From Phaeoceros laevis (lineage: Eukaryota > Anthocerotophyta > Anthocerotopsida > Notothyladales): 22,312 nucleotides of DNA. A model generated the notes under the pieces. The model was given only the letters and a program-made list of their open reading frames with translations, did not search any database and had not been told where the DNA came from. The position numbers and the translations under genes were made by a program. Positions 1 through 8,790 of this stretch are shown piece after piece. The stretch spans positions 1-22,312 of the forward strand of contig JBNGIQ010009278.1 of NCBI GenBank assembly GCA_049999765.1, in the 5' to 3' direction. The stretch's first letter is position 1. Each line of letters starts with the position of its first letter.

Positions 1-1309
1 TATGCAGCAAAAAAGGCTTGGTGAAGTCTGGCCTCCTCATGACGGGCATTTGCATGAGACTCTCCTTGAGTCCCTCAAATGCGGCTTGACATGTTGCTGA
101 CCACAGCCATGCTGCATCCTTCTTGAGTAAATCGTAAAGCGGGCGAGCAATCTTGCTGAAATCTTGAACATAGGTTCTATAATAATTAGCCAGCCCAAGA
201 AAAGCACGCAGACTAGACAGACCTGTGGGCATAGCCATGCCTAATATTGCATCAACTTTGGCCTTATGCGGGGTGATACCATCAAGAACCACACGATGCC
301 CTAAGTACACAACAGTGTCCATGGCAAATTCACACTTACTAGGATGACATCGCAAGTTGGCATTCTTCAACCATACGAACAAGTCCTCCAAGTGTGTGAG
401 ATGGGTAGCAAAATCTGGGCTATGCACAAGCGCGTCATCAATATAACAACACAAATGGTCAGCAGCAGCTAGCACCCTGTCCATCACACGCTAAAAAGTC
501 ACAGGAGCATTGCGTAATCCAAAAGGCATGATGAGCCATTCCCAAAGTTGGCTGCTGCCATGAAATGCTATTTTCTTGCAGTCCTCTTCCGCAGTCTGGA
601 TCTGATTGAACCCTTGCCGAAGGTCAAGGATAGAAAACACTTAGAAGACCCAAGGCTGTCAAATATCTCCTCTGGCAAAGGCACCAGATACCGATCTTGT
701 GGAGTCAACCTATTGAGAGGCCTGTAGTCACCACACATCCGTTTTTCGGTCCATAACCCATTAGAATCCTTTTTTGCGGGCATAACGGTAGCTGCCGCAT
801 AATCAGAAGTAGATGGCCTAATTAAACCAGCTTTGTGCAACTCTTGATAACGCTGATCCACCAAATCCCACTCTGCCTTGCTAAGCCGATGCCGCTTACG
901 CCACACTGGTTCCTCAGATGTCAAAGGAATCCTGAACTTCAAAATGCTGCATTGCCGTAAATCAGACATGCTGAATGCAAAACAGTCTTGATGTTTGATG
1001 AGCAAACCATGTAGCTGCCGCTTCTGAGCTGCTGAAAGCTTGTGCCCAAAAGTCCATGAATGTGTTGCAGGTATGGCTGGTGTTGCTGGCTCCGGTGGAT
1101 GACCAAGTCCAGCTCCATGATCTACTTGTGGAGAAGGTATTGCTGAGAAACCAGCTAAAAAATGACATGAGCCAGGTGTCTCCTCGCCCCCAGCAGTGAG
1201 ATCGAAGGAATAGCTGCGAAATTGCCTCATGTGCACCATGTCAGGATGAGCTACATAGTCCAACAAAGCGGAATGGACAATTGGCAAACAACTGTAAAAC
1301 ATCTGAAAC
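1..1309 (-). pseudogene. pol: Ty3/gypsy reverse transcriptase, truncated by the window edge
   Basis: The polymerase copies element RNA into DNA. After a linker of about 100 residues downstream of the methyltransferase comes the typical gypsy pre-RT segment (KHQDCFAFSMSDL). RT block signatures follow: AGLIRPSTSDYAA, MCGDYRPLNRLT, then after a one-base slip near 640 ILDLRQGFNQI, LIMPFGLRNAPVTF and the catalytic YIDD (about 430-445). HPSKCEF, YLGHRV and FLGLANYYR come next, and the end reaches the RPDFTKPF start of the RT-linked RNase H. A TAG at 491-493 falls in the block where this family normally has F-Q-R, so it is almost certainly a mutated Gln codon. The copy is therefore inactive. RNase H and integrase should lie just outside the left edge. 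Confidence 0.92.
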
Positions 1310-2362
1310 ATGAGACATAGGGCTAACAGCCATGTAAGGCAATTAAGGTCCATGGCCCGCCCTAACAAGGTGCATCGGCGGCGTCGGGATAAAGATGGCA
1401 CTCGAGTGGTGCCCGGCCTGAAACCTATCGCCTGCTCACGCTCCTCTGGAGAGGGCTCATCTTCCCTGCCAGTGTTGGTGTCCCAGGACCAGCATGCCTG
1501 AATGCATAAGACTGTGGGAAGGATACCACGTCAGCCATACCTTGCGAGGAGCACCAGGAATATTAGCATCAGCCCATGGAGGCTTGTCTTTGTGCAAGAC
1601 AGGCTGCGGGTACCGACCTGGTGCCAAAATGTCACTAAGCTGCAAGTTGGAATCCCGAACAGTATGCAAAAAACTAAGTTCCAGCACAGACAAGGGTGCT
1701 AAATTGGTCCAGTAGTTACGCAACCTGTGAGTATAGGAGTTGCATTGAGCAGCATCCACCAACAAAGGTCGTCCCACAAAATGAGTGACCAGCGAAGCAT
1801 CTTATCTAATGGGCAGGCGAGGGTCAAGCTGAGCAGGGTTGTTCTCCAACACATAACTTAGTTGCGGTGAGTGCTTTTGAAAGAGCAACATCACATTCAG
1901 CAAGTCTGAAAACAGAGCAGAGCGAAAATCAGCAATTCCACCCCCTGCACCCGCCATGCTGAAACCTTGGCATTCCTAGCCAGCAATGATCAAGTCCACC
2001 TTGCCGATGATGTCCACATGGGACTGCTGAATCAAACGCACATCCTGTGGCAAAGCTGTAAAAGCTGATGAGAATGCAGTCAAAGGCAACTGATCTGGAT
2101 ACTCATTGAGCAGCTGCTGTAGACGAGCAGCTGCAACATGCTGTACTTCGGCATCTAGGTCACAATAGAGGTACCTACGGACAGCAAGCCTGGCACGTAA
2201 GATTGCCTCTAAAACTGTTGCCAGTCCCACAAAAAGCTCCAATAAAACTAGGCCTGTGCTAGGGGGATGCCATGCGATAACCTGTTGAGCAAGTGGAATG
2301 ATTGGACTACCTCTGGTGCCTGAAGGAGTTAAACTCCCCACATGGTCCATAGCCGCTTGCAT
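1310..2362 (-). pseudogene. DNMT3-like C5 cytosine DNA methyltransferase domain inside gag-pol
   Basis: The minus strand gives C5-methyltransferase motifs in the unrotated order I to X. Motif I is LELFVGLATVL (about 2215-2245; compare the F-x-G-x-A-T block of DNMT3). A CDLD acidic motif II follows, then DVRLI, then DLIIAG directly before motif IV ECQGFS (1958-1975) with the catalytic Cys. Motif VI is ENN (1838-1846, usually ENV). Motif VIII is HRLRNYWTNL (1700-1729), and the motif X region is LLGRAMDLN (1342-1368). The order and the RxRxxWxNL block favour DNMT3 over plant DRM, whose motifs are rearranged. The usual Pro before the catalytic Cys is Glu. TAG at 1976-1978 (two codons before the Cys), TAA at 1802-1804 and a slip near 1457 inactivate this copy. 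It lies between protease and reverse transcriptase, so it was made as part of Pol. Confidence 0.88.
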
Positions 2363-3032
2363 GCCCTGTGCAACATTTGTATGGTATGCTCCGACAAGAC
2401 GGGAACCATAGCTGAGTTAGTCACAGGCTCCGATGAAAAAGCATTTGCTACATATTCAAGCTCACCCTCGTCCTGTTTCAGGACTTCTTCACAAGTGACA
2501 TGATATGCTGCAAATGGTGCGTGCACTGGCTGCCGACGCTCACAAATGACACGTATGCTAGCTTGAGCAGCAAAAGCATGCCTAAGGCCTTGCAGCCCAT
2601 GAAGGTCCAGTGGGATGGATGCCAACCTGTCTGGTTGGCCCCAATCTGGCCGGAAAAATGCCACTTCTGTACAAAGATCAATCATAAAACCAGGAGGGAA
2701 GAGTGCTTCCATACCCAAGAGGACGTCATATGTGGTTGTTGTCGTCAGCAAGCATCGCACATGCATAGTGTGCTCGTCTGGGGTGCCTCCTTGAAACACA
2801 AGGGAATGCATTGAACTGTCTCTCCCATGAGAGGTTCAACATGTCCACCTGCGGTTCTGATGTGCCATTTGGAGTCTTGGAGCTTGACTCCATGACTTGT
2901 CAAAGCTTCAGCCATGCGCTTGCCTAGGATGACGGGCTCTGCACATGTGTCCATAAGCACTACTTCAGGTCGAAAACCATGCAAAGTAACAGCTCCGCTG
3001 CGATTATCCACCATGGCAGCATGCACCTTCAC
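2329..3032 (-). pseudogene. retropepsin-like aspartic protease of the gypsy element
   Basis: This segment would cleave the Gag-Pol polyprotein. The active-site loop reads VVLMDTCAEPVILGK (about 2915-2960), the equivalent of the usual D-[ST]-G-A followed by a hydrophobic flap-like segment. The glycine of the triad is replaced by cysteine (codon TGT), a change expected to hurt catalysis. The C-terminal half, in another frame after a slip near 2800, contains TYDVLLGMEAL, which fits the second conserved block (hydrophobic-hydrophobic-G) of retropepsins. Both halves are recognisable, so the identity is fairly secure. The enzyme is broken by the frameshift and the active-site substitution. A second slip near 2335-2360 links it to the methyltransferase. 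Confidence 0.75.
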
Positions 3033-3041
3033 CGCAGTTCA

Positions 3042-3926
3042 TTGATCTGGAGCAATCACAGGATTATGACGCACTGCTTGTCCTAATATTGCACTAGCAA
3101 TGTGAACATCTCCGGCCATGACTGCCTCAAAGACAGACTGAGTGGGCTCAAAAACCATAATGCTGAAGATGCATCAACTATAGGCTGTCTAGGTCGTCTA
3201 CGCACCTGTACAAGCGGTGACTCATCAGGAAAAGAGCAATCAGGGCTGACACCTGGCACGGGTCCCAGATCTGGGGTCATCAAATCCACTGCAGCAGCTG
3301 CATCCTCGTTCTGGCATTGCCTGAATGCATCCAGCACTTGTGCGGGCGTTATGTGCATGTCTTGACAGGAAAATAAAGGAGCAGCCATGATCCTGTTAAC
3401 GAGCTGGCGGGGCGTGAGCCCTGGCCTGGCTATGGAAGACAGTACCTGACCTGTATTCTGTCGTGCTGCTGCAGGTAGGACTGCTGGGGCCGGGCGTGGA
3501 AATGCGTGGTGTAGGCCTAAATGTCCTTCTGGTAGCTGTAACTTGCGGCCCAGCTGTAGGCACATGCTCTGCAGATGTGGACCTGTCAACTTGCTCCATT
3601 TTCTCATCATCAGGTAACTCCTGCCTAGCTGCGAGAGTAGCTTCGTTGTACACGTTGTCGTCCATGGTCTGCCTAGCAAGAGCCCTTCAAATACCACCAA
3701 TTGGCAAAATATGAGGTGCCAACCTAACTGCATACCGCCATTCCTGTTCTGGTGTCATAGGGTCATACGACCGAGGCATGGCCTGTCTAGCTCCACTCCT
3801 TATAGCTGCCAAGATGCTTCTTGTCCTGTGATTCGCCTGTGCAGCCAAAGCTCTCCTAGCCAAGGGACTTTGGTAATCAATATTGTCCCCATCTTCAAAC
3901 TCCATGCTGACACGAGTGGCAGCCAT
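3042..3926 (-). pseudogene. gag-pol linker of the gypsy element, function not recognised
   Basis: Between the zinc knuckles and the protease the minus strand stays largely open in related frames: 3926 to 3690, then TGA at 3687-3689, on to about 3420, then a slip into the frame that reaches about 3100, then a further slip toward the protease. The product is Pro/Thr/Ser-rich with one more ordered segment near 3270-3370 (TPAQVLDAFRQCQNEDAAAA), which loosely recalls a small UBA-like helical bundle. That resemblance is weak and I do not assign it. An in-frame TGA at 3039-3041 separates this segment from the protease. The most likely role is a spacer of the Gag-Pol polyprotein. No catalytic motif is visible. 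Confidence 0.5.
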
Positions 3927-4004
3927 GGCTTGGAATGGATAAGCATACCCCTAGGGATATGGCCAAGTGCCTACTGCAGGTGTCGAACTTGAAGCCATGT
4001 CTGG

Positions 4005-5736
4005 CTATGGAGGATGCACCATAACTGGCATCTTAGCCTGCTCATGCAAAATGTACTGTGCTATCATGACTGGAGGCATACGTGCCTTGAGTGCCTCGAA
4101 CTCAGCCATCAATGTCGTCATTTTCTGTGCCTCAGTGGAAGGAGGGGCCAATTTTTGCAACTCCGCCGTCATTGCTGCAATAGTGGCACGTGACTTCTCC
4201 CTCTGCTTAGCTGTCTGGGACTTGCCTGCTCCTGGAGCTCCTACCACTGGTGCCACAACTGTGGGAGTTGTGACAGGTGCAGCAGTAGCTGCTCCAGCTA
4301 CAGCAGTATGCTTCTTCCATGGATTCCGATCAGGGTATTTGCCATAACACACTTCTTTTATATGACATGTTTTACCACAATGTGTACATGACAAATTTTC
4401 CTTCACAGCCTTACATACGTTAGAAGCATGATCTGGAGAAGCGCAATAGTTGCAATTAAATGACACAGCTGCAGCATGAGCAGATTTCACCGGCTTGGGT
4501 GCTGGCAGAGCCAAAGTCTTGCTTGTAGGTATGCTGGCCGACACTCTCATGTTTTGTGTTGCGACCAGCTTCTTGTGATGCTCTGTAACACCCACTCCAG
4601 CTGATGCCCGATAGTGAACATTGCAAACCTCCAAGTCCTCAGCGGTTTCATACACTTGTCTTAGTGTACACCGATCGCCATATACATGGAAAACCTTGGT
4701 TAGCACTTGAAAATGCACAAATGCATCTTCCTCCAATGCCTTGCAAATATTTTAAGGCTGCAGCATGATCGTCAACTGAACAAGTCTCTTGCCTCGAGTC
4801 ATCTAACCTTCTGTACATGCCTTTCAGGGTTTCTCCCTTGCGCCGCTTGAAGTTTGCCATCTCCAAGATCTTGTCACCATTTTTGGAGGGGAAATCCCTT
4901 TCCAAACTGTCAAAAAATGCTTTTACTGAATCAGCCACGGCAGCTATCTCCACCATATGGTCAATGCCAGTGACTGCCTCCAGCAGTTGGTCTGGTGTCA
5001 ATTGAACCCTGGTTGGCATCTCAGGCTGCTCAACCGTGGGTACCCAAGCAGCCCTTGCTGCTACCAAAGCTGTGTCATGTGCATCCGTAATGGCCTATAA
5101 ATACGCAGGATTCCTGGCTACATGCACCTCTGTCAGCTGATCAAAGCTACTATCATGAAGAATGGCAGCTTCCTTTGTTAAGTACCGGCTCATGTGCTCA
5201 AACGCATATTGAGGAGTGAAGATATTCGCGTACTTAAAACGAAGCTCAGAGACCACCGACCTGTAAAAAATCCGGAATTCTTGAAGGGACAAGGTACCTA
5301 GCTCCCCAAAGAATTTTGCAGCATTGCTAGTAGTTGATGTAGAGGCCTCCATGTCGTCCAGACTGGACCAGTCTGTGTCCCACGACCTGGAACTCCACAC
5401 CGATGTGCCACAAGAGCTTAGAGCCTCAGAAAACCTGAAAGTAGAAGCTTGCACCTGGTGCGGCTACTCCTCAGTCTCTGTTGTGCTCCAAAGTGCAATG
5501 GGCCACAAGGGCTCTTCCTCAAAACACACCAATTTCTGCGTAGGACTCACATTCCTGGAGTGGTCACTGTCACAGTGCTCAAGCAGAATTGGTGGAGTTT
5601 CAAAAAGAGCTAAGGTTTGTGGCAGTTGTGTCACCACTTCCCTTTTACCTCGTCGCACCTGTGGCCTGGACGGCTGGAAGGTAATCTTCCGCGTCCTCAA
5701 ACCATACACTCTCGGCTCCTCAACCCGTGTCTCCAT
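4005..5736 (-). pseudogene. gag: gag capsid and nucleocapsid region of the gypsy element
   Basis: One minus-strand frame runs from the ATG at 5736 through TAG at 5464-5466 and TAG at 5095-5097 to about 4745. A one-base slip then moves it to the frame that ends at 4005. The middle part (about 4750-4980) has the retrotransposon-gag look, with the stretch FKRRKGETLKGMYRRLDD. The nucleocapsid carries two perfect CX2CX4HX4C knuckles at 4347-4454 (CNYCASPDHASNVC and CTHCGKTCHIKEVC), which in this family bind and package element RNA. The tail after the knuckles is rich in Ala, Thr and Val, followed by a helical Lys/Glu-rich stretch. Glutamine would fit at both TAG codons, which is consistent with CAG-to-TAG transitions. 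The gag identity is secure; the exact N-terminus is less so. Confidence 0.85.
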
Positions 5737-6369
5737 GCTGCATGTCCTCCACAAGCTCAGGCTTCGTCCTGCAGCTCATGGTGGCTACCCAACGAGACCG
5801 TTTAGGTCTGAGGGTTGGCAGCACCTGGACGGTCTTGATGCTACAAGGTTCCCGCTATCTCAAACAACGAGAATTGCTGCTTTCGGAGACTAGCAGTTTT
5901 GCAATTAGCACTCGTGTGCGTGCACAGCAGCATATCTCGGTTGAAACACATGCAAGCACACACCACAAGTCTAGAGTCAGCTCATTCATCAACTTCAGAA
6001 AACAATTGACACAAATGCAGAACCCTGGATGAAGGGATCCTGCTGAATTGAGGTGCAAAAGTGTGACATGCAGGCAGTCAGGCTGGAAGCCGCGGCTTGC
6101 GTGAAGTGTTTGTGATGAATTGCAAATCTGCGTCCAGCAGCAGCCGGCCAGCCCTAAAAGCTGCAACACTAGGGCTGCGACGGTTCTCCTCCCTGTAGCA
6201 CGTTTCTTGGCGCCGTTGCCACAAGTAGCAGAAGCATGAGTGTGCCCCTTGAGCTCCCACACGCCACAATCACAACTGGAATGATCAACCGCCAAGGAGC
6301 ACCTTCTCGCGCGCGAACTGTAACTGGCAGCAGCTGTAGACTACTTAACTAATGCTACAAACGAGATAC
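5737..6369. other. non-coding leader or LTR-side sequence of the gypsy element, boundary not determined
   Basis: No gene is supported here. The short open frames on both strands show no recognisable domain. By position this should hold the 5' leader and perhaps the 5' LTR of the minus-strand gypsy element. Because only one LTR would be in the window, its ends cannot be found by self-comparison, and I see no clear tRNA primer-binding site. Confidence 0.4.
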
Positions 6370-6393
6370 GGTGTTCACATGCATGTGAACACC
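6370..6393. repeat. perfect 24-bp palindrome
   Basis: GGTGTTCACATG is followed directly by its exact reverse complement, with no spacer. The central ATGCAT and the symmetry would suit a dimeric DNA-binding protein or a cruciform. It lies in sequence without genes, beside the gypsy leader. Confidence 0.9.
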
Positions 6394-6720
6394 AGCTTAA
6401 CATCCCGATTACACGCAATGTAGAAATACCCAAAAAGACTATGAAATAAATCCTACCTACAAGCTAGTCTATGTGCCTTGCATAGACGCTGGTCAGCATA
6501 TCCTGACACATCCCGGTTCCAATCCACAGAGAAGTCTGGGTGCCTAGGGATTCTATCCCCCTCTTGCAGCATGAGCACCAATCGAGCAACTCCGTGTCCG
6601 TAATCCATGTCCGTGCCTCCATGCCTGGAGGCCGCCTCCTCCTCCTTATAATCTCCTGGCTGCGTAAGGGATTCTGTCCTGCCACCTCCTCCACAAGCCA
6701 TACTCGTAGTGCCTCCAGTA
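6394..6720. other. stretch with no supported gene
   Basis: Two overlapping minus-strand frames (6453-6701 and 6464-6763) are open, but neither yields a recognisable protein. The longer one begins in Glu/Arg-rich low complexity. I treat it as non-coding or as remnant transposon sequence. Confidence 0.3.
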
Positions 6721-6990
6721 TCCGCTCAACCTCGGAGCCTCCTTCCTCCCGTGTAGCCTCCAATATCCGCTCAACCTAAACCTAAAGGTCGTGGAGCCTC
6801 CACCTGTGGAGCCTCCAGCAGCGGAGCCTCCGCATGTGGAGCTTCCACCCGCGGAGGCGCTCCACTCGCTTACTCCCCAGGTAACCTCGGTTGGAGACTC
6901 CAACCCCGGCCAGGTTGAAGTCCCCGGTTGGAGACTCCAACCGCGGTTGGGTTGGAGACTCCAACCTCGACAGGTGGGTGGAGGAGAATG
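6721..6990. repeat. GGAGCCTCC repeats and three copies of a 17-bp palindrome
   Basis: TCCGCTCAACCT occurs at 6721 and 6766. It is followed by several GGAGCCTCC or close variants, each a near-palindrome. Three exact copies of GGTTGGAGACTCCAACC then occur at 6889-6905, 6926-6942 and 6950-6966. The same palindrome core recurs in the array at 20114-20555, and the TCCGCTCAACCT plus GGAGCCTCC pattern recurs at 21412-21490. These motifs tie the two flanks of the CACTA element together. Confidence 0.85.
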
Positions 6991-7075
6991 CCCGGGGCTT
7001 GTGGACTAGAGAATTTTTGCTTATAACTGGATCGTTATTCTGGTGACTGTCTTGCATTAGGGTCTCCCATCCCCC

Positions 7076-7158
7076 GCAGTCCGTGTCTGGCCACTGGGAG
7101 AAGGTGTAGACATCCCTCGGTGATCTACACCTTCTTCGAGTGGCCTGACACGGACTGC
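7076..7158. repeat. hairpin 1: 35-bp arms, 13-nt loop
   Basis: Arms 7076-7110 and 7124-7158 pair at 32 of 35 positions. This is the first of four such hairpins in less than 1 kb. It has the size and near-perfect pairing of a plant small-RNA precursor foldback or a small inverted-repeat element. No coding frame explains it. Confidence 0.85.
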
Positions 7159-7242
7159 CCTGGTGTGCCATGTGGAAGCTGCCAGAGCTCGACGGCGGCG
7201 GTAGCAGCAGGAGGAGAGGGCGGCAGCAGCAGCAGGAGAGGA

Positions 7243-7333
7243 AGGAACCTGGTAAGGTGGGCTTCTACACACGATGGAGGGGCTTGCGTTTGCCAACTTC
7301 AATGTGCGTAGAAGCCCACATTACCAGGTTCCT
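7243..7333. repeat. hairpin 2: 30-bp arms, 31-nt loop
   Basis: Arms 7243-7272 and 7304-7333 pair with two mismatches. The loop contains GCGTTTGCCAACTTCAA, and a near-identical motif (GCGTTTGCCAGCTTCAA) follows hairpin 3 near 7540. A shared origin of the two units is therefore likely although their stems differ. Confidence 0.85.
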
Positions 7334-7412
7334 CAGTAAGTTGTGGTCCATATTGTTTTTGCAAAGAGGAGAGGCGCTCTGCGGAGAGGTGGAATGAATC
7401 CAATGATGTGGC

Positions 7413-7517
7413 CTACTGCAAGACCTGGACTAGTCTGTACTACATGTAGGTCACGACCTAATGGCCCGGCCATTAGGCCGTGCCCTATAGTACAGACTAG
7501 TCTGGGTCTTGCAGTAG
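7413..7517. repeat. hairpin 3: about 50-bp stem with a 1-nt centre
   Basis: A quasi-palindrome centred on 7467. Arms 7413-7466 and 7468-7517 pair almost throughout, interrupted by a 4-nt bulge (CATG) and a few mismatches. The outer arms read CTACTGCAAGACC and its complement. It is effectively loopless, which as DNA could extrude a cruciform and as RNA would give long double-stranded RNA. Confidence 0.88.
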
Positions 7518-7877
7518 CTAGATTGGGGATGGTCTGCGTTTGCCAGCTTCAACAAGGAATCCAAGAGGAAGGCCCTCACCAAGAGGCCTGGCTCTAAACC
7601 TGAGGCAGCTGCTTCATGATGAAGGCTGATAACTACCAAGGAGGTATGAACATCCTGCTCAATGCTCGTCTATTGCCAGATTCCTCACATATCGTGGTTT
7701 TGAAGGTTGATAATCGGAGATCTCAGGGCGGTGAAGGGCATGGAGAATTGCGGTCCGGAGGAAGGAGCCGGCAAGGCGAGTGTGGAGGTGAGGTGGAGGC
7801 GGAGTCGGAGCGGCTACGGTCCTGGCGTGGGATGTGAGCAATAGGTGGTAGAGAAACAGTTGCAGAACTCCATCCGC
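7518..7877. other. spacer between hairpins, no supported gene
   Basis: Short open frames on both strands have no recognisable product. Apart from the 17-bp motif shared with the loop of hairpin 2 (near 7540), I see only unremarkable G-rich sequence. Confidence 0.4.
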
Positions 7878-8000
7878 CAGATGGCTGTTGCCTTGTGATA
7901 TTCCACCACTGTTGTCTTGTGATATTCACCACACTGCAGATGCTGCAGGTGCTGCAAGCATCTGCAGTGTGGTGGAATATCACAAGGCAAGAGCCATCTT
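7878..8000. repeat. hairpin 4 with two alternative 5' arms
   Basis: The arm 7957-7986 pairs with 7916-7944 perfectly except for one bulged base, around a 12-nt loop. The same 3' arm plus its extension to about 8000 also pairs with a second 5' arm at about 7878-7912 with one mismatch in the outer part. The 5' arm therefore exists twice in tandem and the structure can fold in two mutually exclusive ways. Confidence 0.85.
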
Positions 8001-8054
8001 CGGTATGGTTGGAAGGGCTGGAAGTAGTTGGTAAGTTCAGGATTACATCGCCAC

Positions 8055-8081
8055 CACTACAAGAAAAGTGCTTGTTTTACA
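8055..8081 (+). repeat. left terminal inverted repeat of the CACTA element
   Basis: 27 bp beginning CACTACAAGAAAAGTG, identical to the reverse complement of 20077-20103. In this superfamily the termini are bound and cut by the element transposase. Confidence 0.96.
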
Positions 8082-8280
8082 TCGCGTTTATACTATGGCA
8101 TAACTACGTTTAGCGGGTTTTTACAGCTTAACTACGGTCTCCTTAACCATAGTAAAAAATGTTGTTTGCTTCCTTTGTATTCTCGATGTTATGATCCTGC
8201 GTAGTTATCTATAGTTAAAATCATTGTTACCCATAGTAAACCCGCCGTAGTAACCTCGTAGTTAGGGCATGCAGTCAACA
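8082..8280. repeat. left subterminal repeat zone (ACTACG motifs)
   Basis: Scattered copies of AACTACG/CGTAGT and CCATAGTAA lie just inside the left end, and comparable ACTACG/CGTAGT motifs lie inside the right end. Subterminal repeats of this kind are binding sites for TnpA in En/Spm. The same role here is inference. Confidence 0.6.
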
Positions 8281-8430
8281 GGCAAAAGTCAAAAGTAAAA
8301 GTCAAAAGTTAAAATCCAAAAGTCAAAAGTCAAAGTAAAAAATTAAAAGTCAAAAGTTGAAAGTCAAAAATAAAAATATAAAAGTCAAAAGTAAAAATAT
8401 AAAAGTCAAAAGTCAAAAGTAAAAACCCGT
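8281..8430. repeat. AAAAGTC-type simple repeat tract
   Basis: About 20 irregular iterations of (A)AAAGTC, with AAAGTAAAA variants. No gene. It is an AT-rich low-complexity block in the left subterminal region. Confidence 0.9.
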
Positions 8431-8526
8431 TGTACATAACAACCATTATTACCAGAAACCACGGGCCTTCTAGTATGCGGAACAACGTCCATATACCACG
8501 TGTTTTACATCGAATTAGGGCATACC

Positions 8527-8790
8527 CTAACAACGTGTTAACAAAGGGATTAGGGAACCCTTTAACAACGTGTTAACAACGGGTTTAGGGCACCCCCTAA
8601 CAACGTATTAACAACGGTTTTAGGGCATCCCCTAACAACGTGTTACAACGGGTTTAGGGCATCCCCTAACTACGTGTTAACAACGGTTTTAGGGCATCCC
8701 CTAACAACATGTTAACAACTAGTTATACATCAAATAGGGCTTCCCCTAACAACGTGCAAACAACGGGTTTCACACCGATTTTTGGCTTCC
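8527..8790. repeat. about seven tandem copies of a roughly 35-bp subterminal unit
   Basis: The unit begins CTAACAACGTGTTAACAACG and continues GGTTTAGGGCATCCC. Starts fall near 8527, 8562, 8597, 8632, 8667, 8701 and 8746. Each unit has the palindrome GTTAAC and a TTTAGGG heptamer, the latter equal to the plant telomere unit, although the spacing shows this is not a telomere tract. Confidence 0.85.

Larger units (their letters stand above)
1..5736 (-). mobile_element. Ty3/gypsy LTR retrotransposon, 5' part, decayed, carrying a DNA methyltransferase domain
   Basis: Reading leftward, the minus strand gives gag, two zinc knuckles, a linker, an aspartic protease, a C5 cytosine methyltransferase and a Ty3/gypsy reverse transcriptase. 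It appears to have been one long gag-pol frame: most neighbouring segments either share a frame across a stop codon or are separated by a one-base slip. The element runs off the left edge just after the reverse transcriptase, so RNase H, integrase and the 3' LTR are not in the window. The likely gag ATG is at 5736, because a TGA lies in the same frame shortly upstream. I could not place the 5' LTR edge or a primer-binding site: no initiator-Met-type sequence is visible between 5737 and 6450, and no second LTR is available for comparison. Several nonsense codons and frameshifts show this is an old, non-autonomous copy. Confidence 0.9.

Noticed and set aside
5324-5893. A 189-residue plus-strand ORF
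   Set aside because: It lies opposite the gag N-terminal region and has no domain; a shadow frame.
5737-6450. A defined 5' LTR and primer-binding site
   Set aside because: No second LTR is in the window and no tRNA-complementary site is visible, so any boundary would be a guess.
6464-6763. A 99-residue minus-strand ORF
   Set aside because: It starts in Glu/Arg low complexity, overlaps a rival frame and matches nothing known.
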